A DNA stretch of 37,966 nucleotides, taken from contig NZ_JACJPG010000326.1 of the NCBI RefSeq assembly GCF_014695955.1, positions 1 to 37,966 of the forward strand, written 5' to 3'. A model generated the notes under the pieces. It saw only the letters and a list, made by a program, of their open reading frames with translations. It was not told the origin of the DNA and made no database searches. The translations under genes were made by a program, and so were the position numbers. The stretch comes from Leptolyngbya sp. FACHB-36 (GTDB lineage: Bacteria; Cyanobacteriota; Cyanobacteriia; Leptolyngbyales; Leptolyngbyaceae). This document shows positions 37,934 to 37,966 of this stretch, in pieces; position 1 is the stretch's first letter, and the number at the start of each line of letters is the position of its first letter.

Positions 37934-37966
37934 CGCCGAAATTCTCTACGTTCCTAGCCCAAACAG

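Overview
The window is chromosomal DNA from an oxygenic cyanobacterium. The evidence is photosystem II genes (psbO, psbM, psbB, psbT), dark-operative chlorophyll synthesis genes (chlL, chlN), an NDH-1 subunit (ndhN), the circadian-input gene ldpA, a ycf45-type R3H ATPase gene, the cyanobacterial ribosomal gene order starting at rplC, and many HIP1 octamers (GCGATCGC, for example at 1426, 2855, 4763, 12641, 13042, 17029, 17115, 17707 and 21548). Moderate GC content and gene content suggest a filamentous Leptolyngbya-like lineage, but the genus cannot be fixed from this sequence. I see no tRNA, rRNA, CRISPR, prophage or insertion sequence.

Layout. 1-3000: a FIST-domain sensor gene (5' end outside the window) converges on a calcineurin-like phosphoesterase gene, followed by trmB. 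3097-5986 (minus): the locus chlL - DUF5331-like - chlN, ending at a strong terminator. 5987-6768: a long gap holding a cluster of inverted repeats with no recognised gene. 6769-7554 (minus): a SigF-type sigma factor. 8016-12679: a photosystem II neighbourhood with psbO, an unknown gene, psbM, an adrenodoxin-type ferredoxin gene, psbB and psbT. 12856-14276: a GNAT acetyltransferase and an unknown protein. 14326-18138 (minus): ndhN - ldpA - ycf45-like. 18626-34273 (plus): the merged S10/spc/alpha ribosomal cluster plus truA-rplM-rpsI-rpmE, followed by prfA. 35563-37933: an SbcD-like nuclease gene converging on an HpnI-like glycosyltransferase gene.

How it works together. Most of the window is core physiology: the ribosome (25 ribosomal protein genes), transcription (rpoA, sigF), initiation and release factors (infA, prfA), secretion (secY), adenylate kinase, PSII structure and light-independent chlorophyll synthesis. 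The ribosomal cluster is tightly packed, with several stop/start overlaps. It probably has one promoter about 310 bp before rplC and a second clear sigma-70-type promoter before rpmJ.

I did not find a convincing new multi-gene system. The items most worth a second look are the structured intergenic region at 6319-6586, the heptamer array between rpsC and rplP that resembles the 16S rRNA 3' end, the convergent gene pair whose two stop regions share one perfect hairpin, the rplC leader, the candidate RpaB (HLR1) site before psbB, and the unknown genes lodged in the PSII and chlL/chlN loci.
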